Notes under the pieces: generated by a model
Seen by the model: only the letters and a program-made list of their open reading frames with translations
Databases searched by the model: none
Told to the model about the DNA's origin: nothing
Part shown: in pieces, positions 12,006 through 24,508 of the stretch
Numbering within the stretch: position 1 is the first letter of the stretch
Layout of the letters: each line of letters opens with the position of its first letter
Origin: Arabidopsis thaliana
Taxonomy: Eukaryota > Streptophyta > Magnoliopsida > Brassicales > Brassicaceae
Direction of reading: 5' to 3'
NCBI RefSeq assembly: GCF_000001735.4
Contig: NC_003074.8
Span: forward strand, 15,135,261-15,199,260
DNA: 64,000 bases
Made by a program: the position numbers and the translations under genes

Positions 12006-13330
12006 ATCACCGTCAGCGGAAAGGAATTGCACCTCCTACTATCCAGAACAACAACTTTGAGATTAAAAGTGGTCTCATCTCGATGATTCAGGGGAACAAA
12101 TTCGATGGTCTGCCAATGGAGAATCCACTCGACCACCTTGATGAATTTGATAGGCTCAGCAACCTAACAAAAATCAATGGTGTCAGTGAAGACGGATTCA
12201 AGCTTCGTTTGTTTCCATTCTCCTTGGGCGACAAAGCACACATCTGGGAGAAGAATCTGCCCCATGACTCAATCACCACCTGGGATGATTGCAAGAAGGC
12301 TTTTCTATCAAAATTCTTCTCCAACGCCAGAAATGAGTTCTCTGTCTTTTTATAGAAGGCTGGTGAAAGCTTCTGTGAAGCATGGGAGCGTTTCAAGGGT
12401 TACACCAACCAATGCCCTCATCATGGCTTTACTAAAGCCTCTCTGCTCATCACTCTTTACAGACGAGTTCTACCACGCATCAGAATGCTTCTGGATACCG
12501 CCAGCAATGGGAATTTCCAGAACAAGGATGTTGAAGAAGGGTGGGAATTGGTTGAGAACCTTGCTCAGTCAGATGGTAATTACAACGAGGACTGCGATAG
12601 GACCGTCAGAAGCACAGCTGACTCTGATGACAAACACATGAAGGATATAAAAACGCTGAATGACAAGCTGGACAGAATTCTTCTTAGCCAGCAGAAGCAT
12701 GTGCACTTCCTTGTTGATGACGACCAGTATCAGGTCCAAGATGGAGAGGGTAACCAGTTGGAGGAAGTCAGCTACTTCAATAACAACAAGGGTGGCTACA
12801 AAGGATACAACAACTTCAAAACCAACAACCCCAACCTCTCCTACCGCAGCACCAACGTTGCTAATCCTCAGGATCAGGTGTATCCTCCACAGCAACAACA
12901 AGGTCAGAACAAACCTTTTGTTCCCTACAACCAAGGTTTCGTTCCCAAACAGCAATTTCAGGGGAACTACCAGCAACAACCACCACCTGGGTTTGCACCT
13001 CCGCAAAACCAAGGTCCTGCTGCTCCTGATGCTGAAATGAAACAGATGGTACAACAACTGCTACAAGGACAAGCATCTAGCTCCATGGAAATTGCTAAGA
13101 AATTATCTGAATTGCACCATAAGCTGGACTGCAGCTACTAAGACCTGAATGCCAAAGTGGAGGCATTGAATACCAAAGTCAGATACTTAGAAGGCCAATC
13201 AGCATCTACCTCTGCACCTAAAGTTACAGGACTTCCTGGGATGTCAATACAGAATCCAAAGGAGTATGCAACTGCTCACGCCATCACCATCTGCCATGAT
13301 CGAGAGCTGCCAACTCGACCTATCCCTGAT
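12006..13330 (+). mobile_element. Athila B gag, right part
   Basis: Resumes with the ATCAC duplication. The retrotransposon gag core is visible ([38 protein letters not shown]), followed by a Gln/Pro-rich C-terminal part ([19 protein letters not shown]). Part of a broken element. Confidence 0.88.
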
Positions 13331-13469
13331 TTAATCACTAGGACAGTGATGTTCAAGAAGGGGAGGGTTCTACTCATATTGAAGTCTCTGTTGTTGAATT
13401 CAACCATTCTGCTGGTTCTCGCCATCTCATTCAATCCACTCGGAAGAGAAGGCCGCCATAATCGAGAGA

Positions 13470-14540
13470 ATGGTGAAACGATTCAAACCTACTCCATTAC
13501 CCTCACGTGCTCTTCCGTGGACATTCAGAAAATCATGGATGGAGAGATACAAGTCTGTTGCGGCGAAGCAGCAGGACGAGATTGAAGCAGTGATGCCACT
13601 GATGGAAGTTATCAACCTGATTCCTGATCCGGACAAAGATATAAGAAATTTGATACTGGAAAGGATCAAAATGTATCACGATTCAGATGATGAAAGTGAT
13701 GTCACTCCATCTCGAGCTGCTGATAAGAGGATTATTCAAGAAAAGTTAGAAGATCCTGGATCTTTCACTCTACCATGTTCCATTGGGGAATTAGCTTTCA
13801 GCGATTGCCTGTGCGATCTCGGAGCCTCTGTCAGCTTAATGCCACTCTCTGTGGCAAGAAGGTTAGAGTTTATTCGGTATAAACCTTGTGACCTGAGTTT
13901 GATCCTTGCGGGTAGGTCTTCCAGAAAACCCTTCGGCATGCTGAAAGATCTACCAGTCATAATTAATGGAGTAGAAGTGCATACAGACTTTGTGGTGCTG
14001 GATATGGAAGTAGAGCATAAGGATCCCTTAATCCTGGGAAGACCCTTCTTAGCTTCAGTGGGAGCAGTGATAGATGTCAGGGAAGGGAAAATAAGTCTCA
14101 ACCTTGGAAAGCACATCAAGTTGCAGTTTGACATCAACAAAACTCCACAAGGGTCAACAGAAGATGGAAAAACCTCTGGAAATGATAGAGTGATCTCAGG
14201 AGAAGGATATGAGACTGAAAGAGTGAAAGAACTTAAAAAGAGGTCTGATAAGCAAGATGAAACTATAGAGAAGCTAGCCCACACTGTTGAGGAACTTAGG
14301 AGTAAGCTGAATCAGATGCAGAAGGAAGCTCAACCTAAAGGCGGGATTAACACTATCCCGAGAAAAAAGTTCACTTCAAGATGGTCTGAAGAAACAGATT
14401 ACCCTCCAGAAGAGAAAGAAGCTTATTTTGAAGAGAGGAGAATTGAGTATTCTGCTACAGACCTCTCCAGGGAGGACGCTGAGTATGATGATATTAGAGA
14501 GGACTATGCAGACCCTCTCTATCATTCATTTTCTTCTTAA
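13470..14540 (+). mobile_element. Athila B protease region
   Basis: A 356-residue frame with the aspartic protease signature CDLGASVSLMPLS and the flap-side block [15 protein letters not shown], then an acidic C-terminal part. Reverse transcriptase does not follow; the sequence passes straight into the leader of ORF-1. Confidence 0.88.
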
Positions 14541-15820
14541 TAAGTGTGAGGAGTCAAGCTAGAGACTTTAAACAAGCTCACTTGGGAGGAAGTCCCATGA
14601 TTATCCTTGTAAATAATCTTTACTTTCTTGTTATTTTTGATATGTTTTAGTTGTGTTTGTGGTTCTCACGAGTAGAGGAATAACGTGAAGCTAGAGTAAA
14701 AATTCAAAAATTTTACTCTACAGATGGCTTAGAGATCGAGTACATTGGACGAGTATGAGTAATGTTTAAAACCCAAAAAAATTTTAATCATCATTTTACT
14801 CGACCAACAGAAGCTACAGAGACTTACAGAGCGTTTATCAAGTCTATAGAAGATTGCGGGATTTCCTGGGGTTTTTACAGTAAACAAAGAGTACACAATA
14901 AGGACAAGAAGACATTGTGGGACCCACCGCTGACGCCCATGTCCTCCATGCAACAGACCAAAGGACAAGAAATCTCTCCTCATCTCTTCTCCTCAACTCG
15001 ACGTCAACCCCATCACTCGACCCCCATCCCTCTTCACTCGACCTCATCACCTCGTCATCTCCTCCACTTCCATTAAACTCCACCTCCATCTCTCATCCAA
15101 AATCAACCAAACTCTCATCTCTTTTCTCTCAATCACTCGACCTCACCATCTCTCTTCCTCACGCACTTGAATCCTCAACGCCCACTCGATCTCTTCACCG
15201 CCGAACGCTTATCACCATCAAGCTCATCATCTCTCCATTCGCGACATCACTACACCTCCGCCTCTCAACCTTACAGTCACTCGACCTCGCCGTTTCACTC
15301 GATTCACTGCATCTCTCTCATCATCGCTCACTCGCATTCTCACCAAGTACTCGATTTCAAATCATCATCAACTTCACCGCTTTGCTCCATTCACTCGACC
15401 ACCGTTACTCACTCGACTTCACGGCAAGAGCACCTCCGCCTCTCCACCAGCACAATCACTCGAATCACCGCTCCTCCAATTTCACTCGACCTCTCATTGG
15501 CTCTCGCTCATCACCGTTTGACCAAGGAATCATAACCTCTACACATACTCGATTACAAAGCAACTAGCGATCATCTCCGAAAGTCACTCGACCTCTTTTA
15601 AACCGCTTCACCATCTCTCGCCTCTCAAGGTCACTCGATCGCGAAGCGCACTCCATTCACACAACCAAGGAGTCACTCGACCGCAAGTTCACCAAACCGA
15701 AGAAAAAAAAAAAAAAATTGGTACACTCGACCGGTTTACTCTGTTGGTTTGGGTTTTGGTTTTGTTGGGACTAACGTATTAACGTTTATCTTTGATTTTT
15801 GTCTGTTTTCAGGTTTCATC
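14541..15820 (+). other. ACTCGACC-rich leader upstream of Athila B ORF-1
   Basis: No gene. From about 14,990 to 15,740 it carries roughly 17 copies of ACTCGA(C/T) motifs in a CT-rich context. It ends with a pyrimidine tract and CAG at about 15,811, just before the ORF-1 start at 15,821, which looks like a splice acceptor. Confidence 0.65.
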
Positions 15821-17200
15821 ATGAGTAACTACAGTGGAGAATCCTCTATGGACCCTGATTATAATGTGGATGAAGCGGAGTCCTGATCCACTAGACCGAG
15901 AGAGCAACATACTTGTGAGAGCTTCAGGGATGAATTTAAACGCTCCACTGCTCGACGTAATCAAAGAAGAGCTGAAATCGCTAAAGGAAAGAGGGCGATG
16001 TCGAGTAGATATGAGCTGATTGATGAGGACATCGAAACTGAGTATGAGCCAGAGTCATGGCGCAAGGAGAAGAAGCTGCTGAACAAACCCAACGAGGTTA
16101 CAGTGGAGGAGTATATCAGATTCTTTGAGATGAATGACTTCTGGGGAACGAGGTATCCCTGCTATGAGACTTTAGCCCAAGTGGGGTTACTGGAGGACGT
16201 GCAGCATCTGTTCGAGAAGTGTCATCTGGAGACACTCTTGTCTTACCCTTACGCTGCCTATAAGGAGGAGACAATCGAGTTTCTTTCCACGCTGCAAGTG
16301 GAGATGTATAAGGGACTCACAGACTTTGAGCTGGATACCATGGGGTTAGGCTTCTTGACGTTCTCAGTGGATGAACAGCAGTATCAACTTTTGATCAAGA
16401 AGTTGGAAGAACTGTTTGGTTTCCCTAGTGGAAAGGGAACCAAACCCAGGTTTGACAGGGAAGAGCTTAAGGATTTGTGGGCCACTATTGGGAACAATCT
16501 ACCGCTAAACTCGACGCGGTCCAAGAGCAACCAAATCCAAAGTCCTGTGATCCGCTACTTTCAGCGCTCGGTTGCCAACGTTTTTACTCCAGGGAGTCTA
16601 CAGGCACCGTGTCTAACACGGACATGGAGATGATAGATTCCGCGCTTACAGGGATTCTCCGCCGTACAAAGGGAAAGAATGTCTTGAGAGGCGATCTCAA
16701 CAACACACCACCAGTAATGCCTCTGTTGATCCATCTGTGTGGATACAGGAAGTGGGCGTTGACGAAGGGTAAGAAGAAGGTGAGAGCAGCACTCTCCGTG
16801 GGTGGCGTTGTGTCACCAATTCTGGAAGCTTGTGGAGTACCACTCAAGGAACCAGGGTTAGCACCGAGGATGATGGACTTGGATCATTTGCGCCGATGTG
16901 AATTCTTGGAGTATGACATGGCAGGCGACTTCCACCGCTACAGGTTCGAGCATTCATCGATTAGAATCGCCAACATTCTTCTCCCCTGCATTGACGCTAC
17001 TAGATTCTCGAGGGAAGGAACATCGACTTCAAGCCTGCGCTTGAAGATCTTTATTTCGAGGGCAGTCCGCCAACTGAGGAGGTTAGTCACACTGAAGGAG
17101 CTACAACAGAAGATGTTGATGAGACAGATGATATAGATGAGGCGGATTTTGACACGAGCATGTATCATTTCAGCGAGCATATACCTCCATCGAGGGAAAG
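15821..17200 (+). mobile_element. Athila B ORF-1 family gene
   Basis: Athila ORF-1 homologue, recognised from [20 protein letters not shown] at its start and from blocks shared with the copy in A, such as FGFPSGKGTKPRFDREELK. Function unknown. Broken. Confidence 0.82.
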
Positions 17201-17258
17201 CAAGAGTTTGAGCGAAGCTCCGTTCATTCAGCGAGCATGTATCATTCTCCGTTCATTT

Positions 17259-18773
17259 CAGACCACTCGACCCCTTAGTCGAGTAGGGGACTTCACAACT
17301 TCATCTCACCCCTCGACCCCCTGGTCGAGTATATTCACCTCCACCACCTGACCGTCACTCGATCACATCACTCGACCTCGAGGTCGAGTGTCTTCACCTC
17401 CACTACCTGATCATCACTCGATCGCACCACTCCACCTTGAAGTCGAGTATCACCATCACAACCACTCGACTACATACTCGATGGCGAGCTTCAGAGTCTT
17501 CTCCATTCCGCACTCAACCAGACACTCGAGCACAAGGAAGAAAAGAAGACTCCAGCTTATCACTCGACCTCTCACTCGACCACCTGGGTCGAGTACAGTT
17601 CTTAATCCGTCCTAATACTGCGTCGTTTTAAGTATTAGGGTTTTGGAATATTTTGCTATAAGTACCATGTACTTTACATTTTCGAGAACAAGTTTTTATC
17701 TAGTTTTATTCCGCAAACACTGTGTTCTACACCTTTTGTAATCCGGATTTCTCTTTATCTATTCAATATTGAGCATTCAGTATTTGTTCTTGATTTTGTT
17801 TACTGTTGTTCATTATGTTATCGTTTTGCTATTACATTGTTGTTATCATGTTTTCATCCTTTTCAACGTTTATGTTCTCTGCAATGATGTCTGAGTAGTG
17901 AATAGGTTTCTGAGGATGGGTTAGAGTAGTGTAGAATTCTCAATATGCTAGGTGGTTGAGTATTGATTGATAGATCCCTTCTGGATTAGTTGTTCTTAAT
18001 GCATATTGCTTTTTGATCAACTGGAATTTGAGCCCAGACATTTCCGCGCCCAAAAGGTGTTCGATGACATGTCTAAACCACTAATTCCAGAAATTCGTGG
18101 CCCAGTACCAAGGTATTGGTTGTAGGGAGTGTTTTGGCTTTAACTTGTTGATTCATAATGCTTGTTAGGTTAGCTCTCGTCAATGGTGATTGAGTCTGGG
18201 ACTAGGTTAACTTGAGGGTCTCTGTTGCGGTGGCACTTAGATTTGGTTAATGAACTTGTTGTCTAGGGATAATTTATTAAGCATGTCAATCACCTGTAAC
18301 TGAGAAAACGAAACTACTCAATTACCCCATCCTCGGGAATTCTTTATCTGATTGAATTTATTGTTTACTCTACTGCTGTTTACTGCATCTTGTCATCTGT
18401 TGCTTAGTTTCTGCAATTCTTTACTGTTACTCGACCTGATACTCGACCACCTAGTTGTCTGGCAACAGACTGTGCAGTCGAGTATCCCTGTTTCATTTTC
18501 TGTCTGTTACTCGACCTGTCACTCGACCACACCCAGTGCTCTGTAACGAGCTGTGTTGGTCGAGTGTTTTATTGTTTCTACGTGAATTTCTGTTTTCTAC
18601 ATGTTCACTTGGAATTGCTAGAACACAACAAAACCTGTTATTGCTTGGCTTGACTTAGTGACTTCTGATCACATCTTGATTGTTAGCATCACACCCATTT
18701 GGATTGACAACCTTCAGTACTACAACGATATGATAGTGCTTTAGGATTAATTGATCTTAAAAACCTATTATCA
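17259..18773 (+). repeat. 3' LTR of Athila B
   Basis: Aligns with the 5' LTR from about its base 2450 onward and ends in the same CCTATTATCA, followed by the CGCTG target duplication. Confidence 0.88.
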
Positions 18774-19490
18774 CGCTGAAATCAGTTATGTTCAGAACCA
18801 AGGCGGCTACAACAAAGGGTACAACAATTACAGACCCAACCCAAATATGTCATACAGAAGCACAAATGTCGCAAATCCTCAAGACCAAGTTTACCCTCAG
18901 CAGCAGCAGCAGCAGCAGAACCAACCCAAACCATTTGTTCCTTACAACCAAAGCCAAGGGTTCGATCCTAAGCAGCAGTTCCAAAGAGGGTATCAAAAGC
19001 AACTGCCACCACCTGGTTTCACACCACAGCAACATCAGGCCTCTACACCCCAGGAATCAGACATCAAAAATATGCTCCAACAGATCATGCAAGGCCAAGC
19101 CGCGGGGGTAATGGAAGCCGCTAAGAAGCTGACTGACTTAAACAACAAAATTGACAGACAGTTCGTTGAACTGAGTAGCAGGATGGAAAAATTGAGCACA
19201 AGGGTACGATATCTGGACGGCATCACCACTTCACCACCTGTTACAAATAACCCAGGCAAGCTTTCAGGAAAAGCAATCCAGAACCCTAAGGAGTATGCCA
19301 CTGCCCACGCAATCACTATCAGACATGAGCGAGAGCTGCCAACTCAACATGTCTCTACATCAAACTCTGAGGACAGTGTAATTTAAGAAGGGGAGGCTTC
19401 CACTCAGATTGAAGTCATTGTTGCTGAGATCGACTATTCAGCTCAACCTTTCAATCAGGCTCAGTCTGACTTTGAGGAGAAGGCTGCTAA
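18774..19490 (+). mobile_element. Athila A gag remnant, right of Athila B
   Basis: Begins with the CGCTG target duplication of Athila B. It reads as the Gln/Pro-rich C-terminal half of an Athila gag ([20 protein letters not shown], then a poly-Gln run) and an adjoining helical stretch. Part of a broken element. Confidence 0.82.
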
Positions 19491-19500
19491 AATCGAGAGG

Positions 19501-20655
19501 ATGGTAAAACGATTCAAGCCAGCTCTATCACCTTCACTTGCTCTTCCATGGATGTTTAGGAAAGCTTGGAAAAACAGATATGAATCTCTTGAAGAAAAAC
19601 AACTTGATGCGATGGAAGCTATGATGCCCTTAGTAGAAGTCCTCAAGTTGATTTCAGAACCTCACAAAGATGTGAGAAACTTGATATTGGAAAGGCTCAA
19701 CATATATCACGATTCAGATGACGAAGACGATGTCAATATGCATCAAGCCGCTGGTGAGAGGATTATTCAAGAGAAGCTGGAAGATCCTGGATCTTTCACT
19801 CTGCCATGTTCCATTAGGCAATTGACTTTCAGCAATTGTCTATGTGATCTAGGAGACTCAGTCACTTTAATGCCACTCTCTGTGGCAAGGACGTTGGGAT
19901 TCATTCAGTACAAGCCCTGTGACATCACCTTGATCCTTGCTGATAGAACTTCAAAGAGACCTTTCAGCATTCTACAGAACGTGCCAGTAATGATAAATGG
20001 AGTAGAGGTGCCTACTGATTTTGTCGTGCTTTAGATGGATGAAGAATCTAAGGATCTTCTGATCTTAGGAAGACCTTTTTTACCCTCAGTGGGAGCACTA
20101 ATAGATGTCAGATATGGTAAGATTGATCTCAACCTTGAGAGGCACATCAAGTTACAGTTTGACATCAACGAATCTCCAACAAGGTCACCAACAGAAGGAT
20201 AAACCTTAGAGATTCAGAGAGCGGTTCCAAGTGAAAGCCTTGAGATCAAAAGAGGGAAGGAGCAAAATTCAGTTCAAACTCTGCCTTCGAACTAGACTAC
20301 TCGATCGAGTATACCCTCCACACTTGATTGGCTGGAACTCAAAAGGAAGACTGATATCCAGAACAGCACCATTCAGAAGCTGAACTACACTTTTGAAAAG
20401 CTTAGAGACAAACTAAGTCGAATGCAAAAGGAGGTTCAACCCCAGCTCAACACTGACACGATTTCGAGAAAGGAGATCACCTGGGATTGGTCAGAAGAGA
20501 AAGACTATCCTTTAGAGGAGGAAGCAGCCTACTTTGAGGAAAGAAGAATTGAATACTCAGCTGTTCAACTGTCAAGGGAGGATGATGAGTATGATGATGA
20601 GATCAGTGAAGAGGAGGACTTCTCAAGTTCCCTCTGTCACATTTTCTCCACTTAA
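19501..20655 (+). mobile_element. Athila A protease region
   Basis: Retropepsin-like aspartic protease of Athila type, with the motif [15 protein letters not shown] (around 19,845-19,890), followed by an acidic tail (YFEERRIEYSA). The region that normally carries reverse transcriptase, RNase H and integrase is absent, as in Athila B. Broken. Confidence 0.82.
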
Positions 20656-21578
20656 TAAGTGTGAGGAGTCAAGCTAAAGACTCTAAACAAGCTCACTTGG
20701 GAGGAAGTCCCATGACTATCCCTGTATATACTTTTTATTTATTTGTTACTTTTCATTTGTTTTGGTTGTGTCTTTGATTCTCAGGAAATGAATAACAGCT
20801 GGAGTGATCAACAAGGATGTGATCGAGTGTTCAAATGAAAATTTTACAAAACTTTTTCAAATACTCGATCACAACATAGGAGTAAAAGCTTTAGAGTGCG
20901 ATCTAGCAGTTTCGGGATAACAACTTTCTACTAGATCGCAAGGAGGAGTGAAAGTGTCCACAGAACCTCAATGACAAACCTTGCTCCCATAAAGTCCACT
21001 GGATTTCAATCTCCACTGAAACTCCAAAAAGACCATGATGTTTCCACTTGTAGCCGATGACACAAAATTAAAGGATCAATGGCCCATACACGATCACAAG
21101 GCGCGTGAATTGAAGGAACCTCATCCTGCCCACATAAAGCACCATGTTTTGTCACCTTATCACTTTGCCGACATCATAACAGGCATTGCATCTCATCTGT
21201 CCGTTTAAAAGCAACACACCTCCTCCACTCATTCAAATCGCAAAGGGAGATAAGTGTCACTATTGTTCACTTTTCTTTGTAACTTGTGATTTCAAAACAT
21301 CTCTCTTGTTTATCTCTCTACTTCACTACCAAAAACGCTCTCAACTCTTTCATTGTTGCTAGCTGTTATTGACTAAAACAGAACCTCAGAAACCACTCTA
21401 TCGCAACCCTGTCTCTCCTTTGCTTGCTTCACTCGATCGCTACCTGAGATCTCACCATCAAATTCTACTCGATCGCAACTCTGTCTCAACAGGAAGTCAT
21501 TTCTTTCATTCTCTTTGTTTGTTTCTCACTAACCTACTAAGCTTTAGTTGTGAGTTTCAAATCAATTTCAGCTTCAAG
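20656..21578 (+). other. Non-coding leader upstream of Athila A ORF-1
   Basis: No gene seen. The stretch begins with a conserved segment shared with Athila B (AATAAGTGTGAGGAGTCAAG) and contains several CTCGATCGCA-type motifs. A pyrimidine-rich tract and CAG stand just before the ORF-1 start at 21,579. Confidence 0.6.
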
Positions 21579-23003
21579 ATGAGTTCACACAGCTAAGAAT
21601 CATCTATGAATGCCGACTACAATGTTGATGAGGCTGAATCTTGGTCAACTAGGCCAGAGAGAGAAGCAGAGGAGTACATGCGATTTGTGGAGGAAACAGA
21701 GCGAGCAGTCGCCAATGACAGAAGAAGAGAAGATATTTCCAAAGGAAAACGGACAATGACAGAGAACCATGAGTTGGTCGATGAAGAGATGGATGATGAT
21801 GCAGAGTACATTCCGGAGCAAACCCGCAAGACCACTAAGTCCTTGATGAAAGAAGACAAGCTGACCCCGGGAGACTACTACAAGGTTCTCAAAAGTAATC
21901 CGTTTTGGGGAACAAGATATCCTCATCCGGATACAATGGTTGAGTTAGGCATCCTGTAGGACGTTCAGCTCTTGTTCGAGAAATGCCACATGACAACACG
22001 CATGTCTCATCTCTATCCTACCTATGAGGATGAGACACTTCAATTCCTTTCATCACTTCAAGTGGAATTGTTTGAGGGGTTGTCAGCTGCTGAGTTTAGA
22101 GAATAAGGGCTTGGTTACTTAAGTTTCACCATCGACGATCGCGGCTATATCTTGGCGATCAAGACGCTGGAATCCATGTTTGGGTTTCCCAGCAGCACGG
22201 GAACGAAACCAAGGTTTGCCCGAGAAGAATTAAAATCTTTGTTGAACACGATCGGAGACACCACCAGCTTCAACTCCGCTAGATCCAAGAGCAACTTCAT
22301 CCGCAATCCCGCCATTCGCTATTTCCAGAGAGCCATGGCCAGTGTCCCTTACGCTAGGGAGATATCTGCCACTGTTACGAACCAAGACATGGAGACGTTA
22401 GACGTGGCGCTGCTGAGTTTCGTCTGTTACACCAAGGACGAGAAAACAATGAAAGAAGATACCAATAACACACCACCGTCAATGTATCTCCTCAATCACC
22501 TATGTAGCTATAGAGGGTGGGCGCTGGCCAATGACAAGAAGAATGCAAAAGGAGCCTTTTGCATTGGAGGAGTATTCACACCAATCCTTCTATTGTGCGA
22601 CAACCCGCTGCGATCGAATCCAATCCAACCACGTTGGATGGATATCGCCCATCTCAAGCTTGACCATGTGATCGAGCATAAGGTCTATGACATGAGGTAC
22701 GCTTTCAAGTTTGATCACCCATCAACAGGAGAAGCAACTATTCTTCTCCCATTCAGCGAGATGACAACCATCACGGTGAGAGACAACATCGACTTCTCGC
22801 CACCACAAGAAATCATCCATGTTGTGATTGGAGGATCAACGTCCCAGAATGTTGAAGAAGTAGAAGGTCAGAGTGATAATGAGGAGACCAACTGGGAGAA
22901 CTATGACACTAGCCGGTACAACTTTGAAGAACACAAGCCCCCTTCACGAGAAAGCAAGAGTCTCGCTGAAGCACACCGGAATCTCAATCTAACCCAAATG
23001 TGA
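21579..23003 (+). mobile_element. Athila A ORF-1 family gene
   Basis: Homologue of the Arabidopsis retrotransposon ORF-1 protein (ATHILA family), recognised from [19 protein letters not shown] near the start and from [19 protein letters not shown] and [16 protein letters not shown] further on. It lies downstream of gag-protease, the position where related elements carry an envelope-like gene. Function unknown. Broken. Confidence 0.82.
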
Positions 23004-24496
23004 TGCAAGTTTCAAGACAAGATCATCCATAAGTGTGTCAAGGCCATTGACAATATGTAGAAGGCAATCAGCTACACCACATCTCCAGCAGTGCGATCAC
23101 CAAAGACAACCCGCGAGAAGACATGCCATCCAGGCGTCATGACATTGCCCCGCCAAGGCAATCTGCTTATCAACAGAGAGAACGCGCTGCCTCCACAAGA
23201 ACATGCACGACACTCGTCTCACGAGGTCAAGGAGCACAAAAGAAGGAAGAGCGCTAGGATGGTCCGATCATCAAGCAAGGGTCGGATAATGTCGGGCCAG
23301 AGAACACATGAGCGTCGTGCTCCACAACCTGTTGTGGTTGCAATCGAGCACAGGAGATGGCGGAGCCACATCAAGAACCGGTCATGCCTGCTGAGTACAC
23401 TCAAGCAGATATGGATGACTACATCTCCAGGACATTCTACTGAGGTAACACACCAAAACCCTTTGTAAATACCGCTTTTTTTTTGTTTTTTTTTTCTGTG
23501 TTTATCTTGAATTCTTTCACAAATTTTGATTATACAAGGGACTGTATAATTTAAGTTTGGGGGAGGGTTCAAGACGTATTTGACTTGTATTTGAGTCGAC
23601 AAGAGTAGTATCTCATGTAGTTCCAATCCGCGTTTTCGGACTTGGTAGGACTAGGTGGGAACTTATTAGGGGATTGAGATTGAGTGTGAAAAGAAAAAGA
23701 AAGAAAACAAAATGGGTTATAGTCTTTAGGAGAAGGAAGCTGAAAATCATATTGAGGTCTAGTGAATGTTTGGGAAGCATAGAATTGTTAAGATATGCTC
23801 TTAAAAAAAAAGATGGCAACAAAAACAGAGAAGAGAAAAAATTTATATGAGCCATAAGAGTTTAAGAAAAACCCTATTCACTAGACTAGACTCATAGAGT
23901 TTGAGAAACGCTTCTCCTTAATAACAAGAGTCATAGAAAAGAAAGGAAACATTGATCCGAGAAAAAATGGAAATATGCCTTTAGTGCAAAAGGGTAGATT
24001 TAGGGTCATCATTGGGTTTAGAGGTAAGACCATCTACTTGTTATTCACGGTTTATTTCATTGGGTAGATGGGGTGCTATTCTTGTATGCATAGGTTGGCA
24101 TTTACCTTTAGCATTCTTCTAAAGCTCAGTCCTTTTTCATTGAGAGTCCCCTGCTATTAAAATCTGAACCACTTAAAAGGGATCATCTTTGTCTCATAAC
24201 CTGTCATTGACCAAATGAGTTCACTAGCGATGCATATCGTGATTCATGTTTTTGAACTTAATGAATGTTAAAGGGATTGGTTGATCTTGACGCATTGTGC
24301 ATTTGAGTGTAGGTTTGGATCATAACAGAGCATGGCTAAAGTTTTTAAGTAGAAGTCGATCACCTCGCATCTTAGAACCGTTAGCTGGTACATTGATCTT
24401 AATTGCCATATCTCATGCTTTGGTTCTGAATCCCCAACTTCAAACCTCTCCTTCCGCTTATGTCTTCATGTTTGCTTGAGGGCAAGCAAAGACTAA
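23004..24496 (+). other. 3' non-coding region of Athila A
   Basis: No coding signal. It includes a purine tract, AAGTTTGGGGGAGGG (23,553-23,567), almost identical to the true polypurine tract 940 bp downstream. Confidence 0.65.
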
Positions 24497-24508
24497 GTTT
24501 GGGGGAGT
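24497..24508 (+). other. Polypurine tract of Athila A
   Basis: GTTTGGGGGAGT immediately precedes the 3' LTR start (TGATATG), the standard position for plus-strand priming. Confidence 0.85.

Larger units (their letters stand above)
2202..18773 (+). mobile_element. Athila-lineage LTR retrotransposon B (nested in A)
   Basis: A second Athila element inserted in the gag of A, flanked by a perfect 5-bp duplication CGCTG (2197-2201 and 18,774-18,778). Parts: 5' LTR, primer site, gag split by an ATLANTYS-like insertion (4275-12,005), protease, a leader dense in ACTCGACC motifs, Athila ORF-1 gene and 3' LTR. As in A, no reverse transcriptase or integrase is present. LTR divergence by eye over about 640 bp is near 4 percent. 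Broken, with several breaks. Confidence 0.92.

Noticed and set aside
12569-13057. Minus-strand hydrophobic frame opposite Athila B gag
   Set aside because: Antisense of a Gln/Pro/Asn-rich region, which reads as Leu/Val-rich in reverse.
14917-15567. 216-codon Ser/Thr/Leu-rich frame
   Set aside because: Produced by the CT-rich ACTCGACC leader of Athila B. No family resemblance, and overlapping frames are equally open.
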